Source of the DNA: an uncultured Burkholderiales bacterium
Lineage (GTDB): Bacteria > Pseudomonadota > Gammaproteobacteria > Burkholderiales > Burkholderiaceae_C
Length of the DNA: 64,000 bases
Assembly (NCBI GenBank): GCA_937873395.1
Contig: CALMYH010000054.1
Span: forward strand, 29,379 to 93,378
Direction of reading: 5' to 3'
Below the pieces are notes generated by a model. It was not told where the DNA came from and made no database searches. It worked only from the letters and a program-made list of their open reading frames with translations. Positions 46,347 to 54,553 of this stretch are shown piece by piece; positions within the stretch are counted from its first letter, which is position 1; every line of letters begins with the position of its first letter. A program made the position numbers and the translations under genes.

Positions 46347-46979
46347 ATGTCCCAGACTTCCGACCTGCCGCTGCAGGTCTTTGCCGGCCAGAGCCGGATC
46401 TTCAAATCGGGCGAATACGGTCCCCTGTGGCGGGTGACCGAGGGCGCCGTTCGGCTGGACCGCGAAAGCGGTCCCCAGCGCCTGCCGGTGCAACTGGCCC
46501 TGCCCGGTGACCTGGTGGGCCTTGAATCCCTGTGCGATCTGCCCTACCAGTTCACCGCCACGGCGTTCCAGGAGTGCCGGCTGGAAAGGGTCCCGGTGGC
46601 CGACCCGGCACACCGCCAGGCCCTGTTGCGCCAGGCCTTGCTGCAGCAGCAGGAGCGCAGCCACGACATGGCCACCTTGCGCACCGGCAGCGTGGTGCAG
46701 CGCGTGGTCCACCTGCTGCAGTTGCTGGGCCTGCCCTGGCAGAACCTGACGGCCCTGGCCGGTGCGCAGGCCGATGCTGTGCGGGCCCGGTTGCCGGCCC
46801 TGCGTGAGCTGGCACTGATGATCGACGCCAAGCACGAAACCGTCTGTCGTGCCCTGGCCCAGCTGCTGCCGCCGCGCAGCCGCAAGGGCGGACCGCCACG
46901 AACGTCGGTGCCCGTGGGTGCTGGTTCCGTGCCCTGGGCGGCAGGACCTTGGCAAGCCTTCCCGGCGGTGGCGGCATGA
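46347..46979 (+). CDS. Crp-like transcriptional regulator in the copper island
   Basis: 210 residues. An N-terminal cyclic-nucleotide-binding-like beta-roll (GPLWRVTEGAVRLDRES, LALPGDLVGLESLCDLPYQFTATAF) and a C-terminal helix-turn-helix (LRELALMIDAKHETVCRALAQL). The phosphate-binding cassette of true CRP is not evident, and there is no FNR-type N-terminal cysteine cluster; the effector is unknown. The 30-residue C-terminal tail is Pro/Gly-rich. It is coupled to the next gene, PCuAC copy 2, by an ATGA overlap, so it probably regulates this island. Confidence 0.8.
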   Translation: MSQTSDLPLQVFAGQSRIFKSGEYGPLWRVTEGAVRLDRESGPQRLPVQLALPGDLVGLESLCDLPYQFTATAFQECRLERVPVADPAHRQALLRQALLQQQERSHDMATLRTGSVVQRVVHLLQLLGLPWQNLTALAGAQADAVRARLPALRELALMIDAKHETVCRALAQLLPPRSRKGGPPRTSVPVGAGSVPWAAGPWQAFPAVAA

Positions 46980-47476
46980 GGCGCGTGCCAGTGAAGCGAC
47001 GGACCGCCCTTCGGGTGGGGCTTGCGCTGGTCATCGTGCCTGCCGCCGTGATGGCCCACGACTTCAGGGTCGGCGACCTGCGCATCGACCATCCCTATGC
47101 CACGCCGTCCCTGCCGGGGTCCGGCACCGGTGCGGTCTATTTCCGTTCCATCAGGAACCGGGGGCGCGAGCCCGACCGCCTGCTCTCGGCATCGACACCG
47201 GCGGCCGCGCGGGTCGAGATCCACCGCATGCGGATGGATGGCGACGTCATGCGCATGCGGGCGGTGGCCGATCTTCCCTTGCCCGCCCGATCCGACGTGC
47301 GGCTGCGGCATGGCATGACCGACGGTCATCACCTGATGCTGCTGGACCTGAAAGCGCCACTGAAGGACGGCGACCGCTTCCCCATCACCCTGCGCTTCGA
47401 ACGCGCCGGCGAACACACGGTGCAGGTCTGGGTACAGACGCCGCGCCGCGCAGGCAGCAGCCACGGACATCACTGA
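46976..47476 (+). CDS. PCuAC-type copper chaperone, copy 2, with a three-residue insertion
   Basis: 166 residues; basic N-terminus, hydrophobic signal ending VMA-H. The copper motif is recognisable but altered: His83-x10-Met94-x24-His119-x-Met121 in place of x21, and the insert region carries extra His and Met (RHGMTDGHH). It ends SSHGHH. The ATG overlaps the stop of the regulator gene (ATGA); a GTG-less longer frame is ignored. Likely a periplasmic Cu(I) chaperone with changed geometry. Confidence 0.85.
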   Translation: MRRVPVKRRTALRVGLALVIVPAAVMAHDFRVGDLRIDHPYATPSLPGSGTGAVYFRSIRNRGREPDRLLSASTPAAARVEIHRMRMDGDVMRMRAVADLPLPARSDVRLRHGMTDGHHLMLLDLKAPLKDGDRFPITLRFERAGEHTVQVWVQTPRRAGSSHGHH

Positions 47477-47651
47477 TGCGCTGCTCGCCGATCGTGCGCA
47501 TGGCAGCGGCCATCTGTGGGGACGGGTCTGATTACCCCGGTCGCTTTCGGTCTGACGATCGATCCACCGGGGACTGCTCGATGGCCGGCCGTTGGGCCGG
47601 CGCGAACGTTGACCGTCCGATGATTCCGGTGTTTCGCCAGCAAGGTTTCTG

Positions 47652-48077
47652 ATGTCGGTTCATCGATCCGGCCTGTTGTCGCTGCCAGCCGCCCGTGTGC
47701 GTGGCTGGCTGCGGCTGCTGTTGCTGTGTTCGCTGTTCTCGGCGCTGCACGCACCGCTGGGCGGCTGGGTGCTTGCCACATTCAGCCAGCAGGTGGTGGT
47801 TCAGGTCTGCACCCCGCAGGGCATGCAGTGGGTGGCTCTGGACGACGTGGATGCGGGTCGACCCGAAGGTGAACATTCAGAACCCACGGTCACCCTGCAG
47901 CCCTGTGCGTGGGCCGCTTCGCAATCGGCATTGCCCGGGCCCGCCCTGACGGATGGGGTGATCGCTGGGATCTTCGGTCGTCCTGTGGGCTGCGTCTTGC
48001 CCGACCCCCCGCCCAGCGATCACGTCAGTCGCGTGCTCCTCATGTCCCCCATGCGGGCGCCGCCCCAGGTGGCCTGA
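47652..48077 (+). CDS. DUF2946-like protein, copy 3, lacking the CxxC
   Basis: 141 residues; hydrophobic N-terminal segment (about 20-42), then VVQVCTPQGMQWVALDD, the same core as copies 1 and 2. The second core element is reduced to QPCAWA: the HCxxC or CGHC motif has lost its second Cys. It is probably exported, but its metal site must differ. It is separated from the preceding gene by 175 bp in which I see no gene. Confidence 0.7.
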   Translation: MSVHRSGLLSLPAARVRGWLRLLLLCSLFSALHAPLGGWVLATFSQQVVVQVCTPQGMQWVALDDVDAGRPEGEHSEPTVTLQPCAWAASQSALPGPALTDGVIAGIFGRPVGCVLPDPPPSDHVSRVLLMSPMRAPPQVA

Positions 48078-48197
48078 TGGTCTCCATCTCCTCTCTTGTT
48101 GCCGGTCATCGCCCGCCAGGGCCGCCGTCCGGACGGTGAGCCCGTGCGTGGCTCGGCAATCCTGTTCCCTGTCTTGTTTCTATTTTGAGATCCAACC

Positions 48198-49226
48198 ATG
48201 AAAAACACGTACACCCTTCTCGCGGCATCCCTGATGACCGCCGGACTCCTGGTCGCATGCGGTGGCGGCAGCGAAGATGCCACTCAGGATCCGCCCGCAC
48301 CCCGCCAGGTGACGATCGATTTCGGTCTGGTGGCCGGTGAGACGGCGGTCAGTTGTGCCACCGAATCCATTCCCGGACTGGGCACGACCGACGCCACCGG
48401 GCGCCTGCGCGATGCGCGCTTCTACGTCAGCAACGTCGCCATGATCAGCGCCGATGGGGTGGAAGTGCCGTTGACGCTGCCAGTCAACGACAACTGGAAC
48501 GTGACCGTGGGCGACAACCGCGTGACACTCATTGACCTGGAGGACCGCAGTGGTGCGTGTTCGGTGGGCACCACCGACATGAACCCCAGCCTCACCGGAA
48601 CGGTGCCAGCTGGCGAATATGTCGGCGTGGTGATGACCTTGGGGGTCCCTTTGGCACTCAACCACACCGACCAGGCCGCTGGCCTGGAGGTCACGCCGGC
48701 GGTGATCAACAACGCCGCTCACCCCGGCATGGCCTGGGCCTGGGCCGGCGGACGCAAGTTCGCCAAGGTCGAGCTGACCGACGTGCTGGCGGCCGAACCG
48801 GCGGGTACGTCTGGCAAGTGGGCGGCCCCGGTCTTCAACGTGCACCTGGGGTCGACGAACTGCACCGGCGACAACCCGGCCGCCGGACAGGTGAGCGCTT
48901 GTGCCCAGCCCAACCGGGCAACGATTCGTTTCTCCGCCTTTGATCCCGCCACACAGAAGATCAACCTCGATGTGCGGGCACTGATGGCGGGCAACGATGT
49001 CACCGTCAACCGGTCGGGCCCCACGGGCTGCATGTCAGGGCTGAGCGACTTCGAGTGCACCGGTGTGTTCACGGCCTTGCAGATTGGCTTTGATGGCGCC
49101 GCGGCTGCCGGAGCGACCTTCAATGGCGAGCCGCTGGTCATCGGCAAGGTGGGTGACGCGGCAAACTTCGGTCTGCCGATCAACGGCGGCGCTGCACAGA
49201 CCGTGTTCATGGTGGCGGCGAAATGA
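48198..49226 (+). CDS. mbnP: MbnP family copper-binding lipoprotein
   Basis: 342 residues. A lipobox VAC (Cys21) is followed by the MbnP ('metallo-mystery pair, four-Cys motif') domain. Mature cysteines at 53, 121, 222, 235, 278 and 287 give the disulfide pattern; HPGMAWAWAGGRKF (175-189) is the family's conserved segment with Trp180 and Trp182. In the methanotroph protein a Trp is oxidised to kynurenine by MbnH, creating a high-affinity copper site; His157, His175 and His216 are candidate ligands. Coupled to mbnH by ATGA. No methanobactin biosynthesis gene (mbnB/C) is in the window. Confidence 0.9.
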   Translation: MKNTYTLLAASLMTAGLLVACGGGSEDATQDPPAPRQVTIDFGLVAGETAVSCATESIPGLGTTDATGRLRDARFYVSNVAMISADGVEVPLTLPVNDNWNVTVGDNRVTLIDLEDRSGACSVGTTDMNPSLTGTVPAGEYVGVVMTLGVPLALNHTDQAAGLEVTPAVINNAAHPGMAWAWAGGRKFAKVELTDVLAAEPAGTSGKWAAPVFNVHLGSTNCTGDNPAAGQVSACAQPNRATIRFSAFDPATQKINLDVRALMAGNDVTVNRSGPTGCMSGLSDFECTGVFTALQIGFDGAAAAGATFNGEPLVIGKVGDAANFGLPINGGAAQTVFMVAAK

Positions 49227-50410
49227 GCCCGGGGCAACGTCTGATGCAGGCGTTGCTCGGCTTGGCCGGTGTGTCCGCCTTGGCGGGCACACTGGCCCTG
49301 TCGGGTTGCGGTGGTGGGGGCGTGTCGGTGACCGATACCGCACAAGGCGCCTTTCCGTGGAATCTGCCGCCTGGTTTCCCGGTGCCGCGGGTGCCCGACA
49401 GCAACCCGTTGACCGAGGCCAAGGCCGAACTGGGGCGCTTCCTGTTCTATGACCGGCGCCTGTCGGGCAACGGAACCCAGTCCTGCGCCAGCTGCCACCA
49501 CCAGGACAAGGCCTTCACCGATGGACGCGCGCTGGCGATCGGCTCGTCGGGTGAGGTGCATCCGCGCAACGCCCAGGGCCTGGCCAATGTGGTTTATCAC
49601 CCCACCCTGACCTGGGCCAACCCGTCGCTGCTGAGCCTGGAAGCGCAGATGCAGGTGCCGCTGTTTGGCGACAGCCCGGTGGAAATGGGCATCAACGATG
49701 GCAACAAGGACGAGGTTCTGGGTCGCATCCAGAGCGATCCCCGCTATGCCGAGCTGTTTGCCCAGGCGTTTCCGCAAGTGGAGACGCCCATCACCTGGGG
49801 CAACATCACGCGCGCGGTGTCGAGCTTTCAGCGCACGCTGATTTCGGGCAACAGCCGGTTCGACCGCAGCCAGCGTGGACAGGAAACGCTGTCACCCGCC
49901 GAGCAGCGCGGGCAGACCCTGTTCTTCGGGGAAAAGGCCGAGTGCTTCCACTGCCATGCCGGATTCAATTTGAACGATCAGGTGGTGCATGCGTCCACGC
50001 TGGTGCTGGACACCCCGTTTCACAACACGGGTCTGTACAACATCGGTAACACCGGCAACTTCCCGGAACACAACCAGGGCCTTTTCGAATTCACCAACCG
50101 GCTCACGGATCGGGGTCTGTTCAGGGCCCCCAGTTTGCGCAATGTGGAGGTGACGGCGCCCTACATGCACGACGGGAGCATCGCCACGCTCGAAGAGGTG
50201 CTGGATTTCTACGCCGCAGGCGGACGCAACATCACTTCCGGCCCCCATGCCGGGGATGGCCGTCTGCATCCCAACAAGAGTGACCTCATCGCGCGCATCG
50301 ACCTCAACCAGCAGGAGAAAGCCGACATCGTCGCTTTCCTCAGGACCCTGACCGACCATGATTTCCTCACCAACCCCAAGTTCTCCAACCCGTTTGCGGA
50401 AGGGCGCTGA
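49223..50410 (+). CDS. mbnH: MbnH family dihaem cytochrome c peroxidase-like protein
   Basis: 395 residues. Signal with LSGC (Cys29), so it is probably a lipoprotein. Two haem-c sites: Cys88-x2-Cys91-His92 (CASCH) and Cys241-x2-Cys244-His245 (CFHCH). The bacterial CCP/MauG fold shows FDRSQRG, LTDRGLFRAPSLRNVEVTAPYMHDGS and ATLEEVLDFYAAGG. MbnH is known to form a bis-Fe(IV) state and oxidise a Trp of MbnP. The four-base overlap with mbnP supports a stoichiometric pair. Confidence 0.92.
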   Translation: MSPGQRLMQALLGLAGVSALAGTLALSGCGGGGVSVTDTAQGAFPWNLPPGFPVPRVPDSNPLTEAKAELGRFLFYDRRLSGNGTQSCASCHHQDKAFTDGRALAIGSSGEVHPRNAQGLANVVYHPTLTWANPSLLSLEAQMQVPLFGDSPVEMGINDGNKDEVLGRIQSDPRYAELFAQAFPQVETPITWGNITRAVSSFQRTLISGNSRFDRSQRGQETLSPAEQRGQTLFFGEKAECFHCHAGFNLNDQVVHASTLVLDTPFHNTGLYNIGNTGNFPEHNQGLFEFTNRLTDRGLFRAPSLRNVEVTAPYMHDGSIATLEEVLDFYAAGGRNITSGPHAGDGRLHPNKSDLIARIDLNQQEKADIVAFLRTLTDHDFLTNPKFSNPFAEGR

Positions 50411-51629
50411 GCGCCACCTCGCCCAGGCCCTGATCGTGGTCGGCGGGGTTCTGTTCGCCACCCATGCGCAGGCCCACGGCGAGGTGGATGACGCCTTGCC
50501 GCCGGAGCCTGGCATCCGGTGGGATGCCGCTGCTGCGCTGCGTTCGCTCAAGGCCGACAACACCTTGCCGTCCACCCGACTGGACGGTTATCTGCTTCAG
50601 GGCGATGCCGGCATGAACCCGGATGGCACCCAGCTGGAGCATGGCGCCATCGGACTCGCGGCGCGGCTGAACAACACCTGGGGTGCCCGGCTGCTCATCG
50701 GAAAACACGGTGGCGAGAGCGCTGAAGTGGAGGAGGCCTGGGTACAGGCCCGCCGCGACGCCGACAACGGTGATGTCTGGCGCATGAGCGCTGGACGTCA
50801 GCGACCCGCCATGGGCGCAACTCTGGCGGGTGCCGGCCATTTCGATCGCTTCGGACTCATGCCTTTGGCGCAGCGCGCCGCGCTCGACCACCACTGGGTG
50901 GACGATGGCCTTCAGTTGAGCTGGCGCCGGTATCGGGCCTCGACGTGGTCGGTGGATATGGGGCTGTGGCGGGGAAAAGGGTTTCCCGGCTCGGCAGAAG
51001 GCCCTTGGGTACCCAGCCTGCACCTCGGCTGGGGCCGTGGTCCCTGGCAGGCCGATGTCCTGTGGGCGGGCTTCAGACCCGGTGGTCGGGGTGCCTCGGT
51101 GTCCAGTTCCGAAGATCACAGCCACGGGGCGCCGGTGTGCGATGCCCGTTTCACCGAGGTCATCTGCTTTGCCGGTGACAGCCAGCTTCTGGCCGCAAGC
51201 CTGTCCTGGTCGGGACTTGCCTCGGACGCCGCACTGCCACTGACCCTGACAGCCGCCGGCTGGTGGCGCAACGAGGACGGCACCTTGACATCGGCCAACG
51301 GACTGGCGGATTACCGCGGGAGCAGCCGCGGAGGCTGGCTGGAGGCGATCTGGCACATGGCCCCTGGCTGGGAGCTTGGTTGGCGTGGCGAGCGCCTGAG
51401 CGCATCGCACCGGTTGCACGGACCGGGTGCCTCCCTGCTGATGCGGGAAGCGCGTTTCGACCGCTACCAGCCGGTGACACGCCACGCGCTCATGGTCGGC
51501 TCGCGGCTGGCACCCTGGGCGCGCTGGACGGCGGAGGTGGGACGAGAATCGGTCCCTGGTTCGTCCCATCCCTACGCGGCCGTGCGCCTGTTGCTGCAAG
51601 CAAACGGAGGCCACGAGGCGCGACCCTAG
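50358..51629 (+). CDS. Predicted outer-membrane barrel protein next to MbnPH
   Basis: 423 residues. A signal peptide ends THAQA-HG; the mature protein is rich in alternating Trp/Arg/aromatic beta-strands (WGARLLIGKHGG, GLQLSWRRYRASTWSVDMGLWRG, WELGWRGERLSAS, YAAVRLLLQ), typical of a barrel in the outer membrane. An exposed loop HSHGAPVCDARFTEVICF has His and two Cys and could touch metal. It shares 53 bases with the end of mbnH in another frame; an in-frame TTG at 50394 would reduce the overlap to 17. I do not recognise a named family. It may be the outer-membrane port or partner of the copper system. Confidence 0.75.
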   Translation: MISSPTPSSPTRLRKGAERHLAQALIVVGGVLFATHAQAHGEVDDALPPEPGIRWDAAAALRSLKADNTLPSTRLDGYLLQGDAGMNPDGTQLEHGAIGLAARLNNTWGARLLIGKHGGESAEVEEAWVQARRDADNGDVWRMSAGRQRPAMGATLAGAGHFDRFGLMPLAQRAALDHHWVDDGLQLSWRRYRASTWSVDMGLWRGKGFPGSAEGPWVPSLHLGWGRGPWQADVLWAGFRPGGRGASVSSSEDHSHGAPVCDARFTEVICFAGDSQLLAASLSWSGLASDAALPLTLTAAGWWRNEDGTLTSANGLADYRGSSRGGWLEAIWHMAPGWELGWRGERLSASHRLHGPGASLLMREARFDRYQPVTRHALMVGSRLAPWARWTAEVGRESVPGSSHPYAAVRLLLQANGGHEARP

Positions 51630-51665
51630 GGGGCTGCGAGGCAGAAGGCATCGAAGCGAAACGAA

Positions 51666-51683
51666 TGAAAGCCTTGGCTTTCA
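51666..51683. terminator. Bidirectional hairpin between the copper island and fbpC
   Basis: TGAAAGCC-TT-GGCTTTCA is an 8-bp perfect inverted repeat between two converging genes; it includes the fbpC stop codon. Flanking T-runs are short, so it is a plausible rather than certain terminator. Confidence 0.4.
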
Positions 51684-52790
51684 GACCGAGCGGCTGACCG
51701 CCGGTGCCGGCGGCGACCCCGCCGCGCCGCCGCGCTCGAAGGTCACCACGTGGTCGACCTCGGCGCGGATGCCGATCCACTCCCCCACCGCGTGGTTGTG
51801 GTGCGAGGGCACGTGGGTCATGAGGGTCTCGCCGCTGGCCAGGCGCAGGGTGTAGAGAAACTCCGAGCCCCGGAAGGCCTTGCGCACGATCTGGGCTTTC
51901 ACCGGCGCGTCGTCGTCGTGCACGATGTCATCGGCGCGCAGCAGCACGTCGCACAGACCGGCCTCGTAGGCGCTGGGCAACGGGCACTCTTCCATGTCCT
52001 GCAGGGCACCCAGCGGGGTCTGCACCGTCACTTCGCCGCCGTCGAGGCGGATCTGGGCAGGCGCGAACACGCCGTGACCGATGAACTCGGCCACGAAGCG
52101 GGTGGCCGGCCGGTGGTAGAGGGCATAGGCGTCGTCCCACTGGTGCAGGTGCCCTTCGTGCATCACACCGATGCGGTCGCCGATGGCGAAGGCCTCCAGC
52201 TGGTCGTGGGTGACGAACAGGGCGGTGGCCCGGGCGGCTTTCAGGATGCCGCGCACCTCATGGGCCAGGCGCTCGCGCAGGTCCACGTCCAGGTTGGAGA
52301 AGGGTTCGTCCAGCAGCAACAGGCGCGGCTGCGGCGCCAAGGCCCGGGCCAGCGCCACGCGCTGCTGCTGGCCACCCGAGAGCTCGTGGGGGTAGCGCGA
52401 CTGCATCCCGTCCAGACCGACCAGGCCCAGCACCTCGGCCACCCGCCGCTGGCGCTCGGCCCGCGGCAGCCGGGCAATGCCGAAACCGACATTGCGTTCG
52501 ACGTCGAGGTGCGGGAACAGCGCGTAGTCCTGGAACACCATGCCGATGCGCCGCTGTTCAGGGGGCAGGTGCCGGCTGCCGTCGCTGACGGTCTCGCCAC
52601 CGAGCACGATGCTGCCCCGGCTGGCCCGCTCCAGGCCGGCCACCGCCCGCAGCAGGGTGGTCTTGCCACAACCGGAAGGGCCGATCAGCACACCGATGTC
52701 GCCGGCGGCCAGCTCCAGGGACACACCCGCCACGGCCGGGCGGGCCGCTGCGGGGTACTGGACATCGAGTTGCCGAACCGATAGGAACAT
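51681..52790 (-). CDS. fbpC: Ferric-type ABC transporter ATP-binding protein
   Basis: 369 residues. Walker A GPSGCGKTT, Q-loop VFQDYALFPH, signature LSGGQQQRVALARAL, Walker B LLLLDEPFSNLD and H-loop VTHDQ are all canonical; the C-terminal regulatory TOBE domain is of the FbpC/PotA type. It should energise the permease encoded on the opposite strand. AGGAG lies before the ATG, directly beside a palindrome and a Fur-like box. No periplasmic binding protein (fbpA) is in the window. Confidence 0.9.
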   Translation of the reverse strand: MFLSVRQLDVQYPAAARPAVAGVSLELAAGDIGVLIGPSGCGKTTLLRAVAGLERASRGSIVLGGETVSDGSRHLPPEQRRIGMVFQDYALFPHLDVERNVGFGIARLPRAERQRRVAEVLGLVGLDGMQSRYPHELSGGQQQRVALARALAPQPRLLLLDEPFSNLDVDLRERLAHEVRGILKAARATALFVTHDQLEAFAIGDRIGVMHEGHLHQWDDAYALYHRPATRFVAEFIGHGVFAPAQIRLDGGEVTVQTPLGALQDMEECPLPSAYEAGLCDVLLRADDIVHDDDAPVKAQIVRKAFRGSEFLYTLRLASGETLMTHVPSHHNHAVGEWIGIRAEVDHVVTFERGGAAGSPPAPAVSRSV

Positions 52791-52797
52791 GGCTCCT

Positions 52798-52823
52798 ATT
52801 GTAGATAACTACAATTCTCATTT
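52798..52823. promoter_or_regulatory. Palindrome and Fur-like box in the fbpC/fbpB divergent promoter
   Basis: ATTGTAG-ATAA-CTACAAT (52798-52815) is a perfect 7-4-7 inverted repeat giving TACAAT -10-like boxes on both strands. The overlapping ATAACTACAATTCTCATTT (52805-52823) reads AAATGAGAATTGTAGTTAT on the other strand, close to Fur boxes of iron genes. It abuts the fbpC ribosome site and precedes fbpB by about 100 bp. Confidence 0.55.
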
Positions 52824-52921
52824 GTGTTGATCTGCCTCAATCCACTCGGAAAAGGGGTGCCTGGCCAGGCTGGCATGATGGCGGCTGTGCCGCTGTCTTC
52901 TGGCCCGACCCCATCCTGTTC

Positions 52922-54529
52922 ATGCCACGCTGGTTTCTCCTGGTCTTGCTCCTGCTGGTTGCCCTGGCGCTGACTCTGCCCGTGCTGGCCTTGCTGGGTT
53001 CCTGGGCCCAGCTCGATGCGGCGGCGCGCGACGTGTTGCACCAGATGGCGCAGACCGTGTTGCCAGACTACCTGTGGACCACGGTGTGGCTCTGCCTGAG
53101 TGTGGCCCTAGGTGTGGGGGTGGTGGGCATGGCAACGGCCAGCGCCGTGACCCTGTTCGACTTTCCTGGGCGACGGGTCTTCGAATGGGCCTTGCTGCTG
53201 CCACTGGCCATGCCGGCCTATGTGGTCGCCTACGCTTACACCGACTTCCTGCAATTCAGCGGCCCTTTGCAGGTGTGGTTGCGCGAAACCTTCGGTCTGA
53301 GCGGTCGGGTGTTCCCCGAGATACGCAACACCCCAGGGGCAGTCTGGGTGTTCACCTTCACCCTCTACCCTTACGTCTACCTGCTGGCGCGCACGGCGCT
53401 GACCGAACGGGCCTCGCAATTGATGGAGGCGGCCCGGCTGCTGGGGGCTCCGCTCATCCGGCGCATCCGCGAGGTGGCCTTGCCACTGGCCCGGCCGGCC
53501 GTGGCGGCGGGCGTGGCCCTGGCGTTGATGGAGACCCTGGCCGACTTCGGGGTCGCCAGCTATTTTGGGATCCAGACCTTCACCGCCGGCATCTACAAGG
53601 CCTGGCTGGCCATGGACATGCCATTGGCGGCGGCCCAGCTGTCCACCATGCTGCTGGCGCTGGTCGCGCTGCTGCTGTGGCTGGAACACCGGGCCCAGCG
53701 CCGCATGCGCTTTGCCAGCCTGCGTGGCCAGCGTGCCGGCAGCGACGAGGCCCAGCCGACGCGCCTGAGGGGGGCACGTGCGCTGCTGGCCTGGGTCTTG
53801 TGTGCCCTGCCGGTGCTGTTCGGCTTTGTGCTGCCGGTGCTGTTCATGCTGCGCCCGCTCATCGGTGGCTGGGACGAGCTGCCCTGGAACATGTTCCTGC
53901 AATGGTCGCGCAACAGCCTCTGGTTGGCCGGCATCAGTGCCGTGCTGGCCACCGCGCTGGCGCTGCTCCTGGCTTTTGCCGCGCGGGTGCGACCGGGCGC
54001 GTTGACCCGCGGTGTGTCCCAGCTCGCCAGTCTCGGATACGCGGTGCCCGGTGCGGTGATTGTGGTGGGCATTCTGCTGCCGGTCGGGTGGGTGCAGTCG
54101 GTCCGGCCGGACACCTCGGTCGGATACTGGATCACCGCCACCGCGCTGGGCATCGTCTGGGCCTACCTGGTGCGTTTCACGGCGGTCGCCCTGCAATCGG
54201 TGCAAAGCGGCTACAGCCGGGTGCCGGCCAGCCTGGACGACTCCGCCCGGATGCTGGGCACCACCGGCTTCGGGCTGGCCTGGCGGGTGCATGGGCCGCT
54301 GTTGTGGCGCTCGACCCTGGCGGCCACGCTGCTGGTGTTTGTGGATGTCATGAAGGAGCTGCCGGCCACCCTGGTGCTGAGGCCCTTCAACAGCGACACC
54401 CTGGCGGTGGTCACCTACCAGCTGGCGCGGGACGAGCGCCTGGGCGAGGCGGCGCTGCCGGCGCTCACGCTGGTGCTGGTGGGCCTGCTGCCGGTCATCC
54501 TTCTCAGCCGCACGCTGCGCCAGCGCTGA
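52922..54529 (+). CDS. fbpB: Ferric-type ABC transporter permease (FbpB-like)
   Basis: 535 residues with about 12 membrane segments in two homologous halves, each carrying an EAA loop for the ATPase: EAARLLGAPLIRRIREVALPLARPA (first half) and DSARMLGTTGFGLAWRVHGPLLWRS (second). This two-in-one layout is that of FbpB/SfuB ferric permeases. It imports Fe(III) with the ATPase encoded divergently. Substrate specificity (ferric ion or another cation) is inferred from family and from the Fur-like site. Confidence 0.88.
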   Translation: MPRWFLLVLLLLVALALTLPVLALLGSWAQLDAAARDVLHQMAQTVLPDYLWTTVWLCLSVALGVGVVGMATASAVTLFDFPGRRVFEWALLLPLAMPAYVVAYAYTDFLQFSGPLQVWLRETFGLSGRVFPEIRNTPGAVWVFTFTLYPYVYLLARTALTERASQLMEAARLLGAPLIRRIREVALPLARPAVAAGVALALMETLADFGVASYFGIQTFTAGIYKAWLAMDMPLAAAQLSTMLLALVALLLWLEHRAQRRMRFASLRGQRAGSDEAQPTRLRGARALLAWVLCALPVLFGFVLPVLFMLRPLIGGWDELPWNMFLQWSRNSLWLAGISAVLATALALLLAFAARVRPGALTRGVSQLASLGYAVPGAVIVVGILLPVGWVQSVRPDTSVGYWITATALGIVWAYLVRFTAVALQSVQSGYSRVPASLDDSARMLGTTGFGLAWRVHGPLLWRSTLAATLLVFVDVMKELPATLVLRPFNSDTLAVVTYQLARDERLGEAALPALTLVLVGLLPVILLSRTLRQR

Positions 54530-54553
54530 ACCGGCGCCACGGGCCGCTCCGCA

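Noticed and set aside
47477-47651. A small gene between PCuAC copy 2 and DUF2946 copy 3
   Set aside because: Short frames here have no ribosome site, motif or signal peptide; I see nothing convincing in this 175-bp gap.
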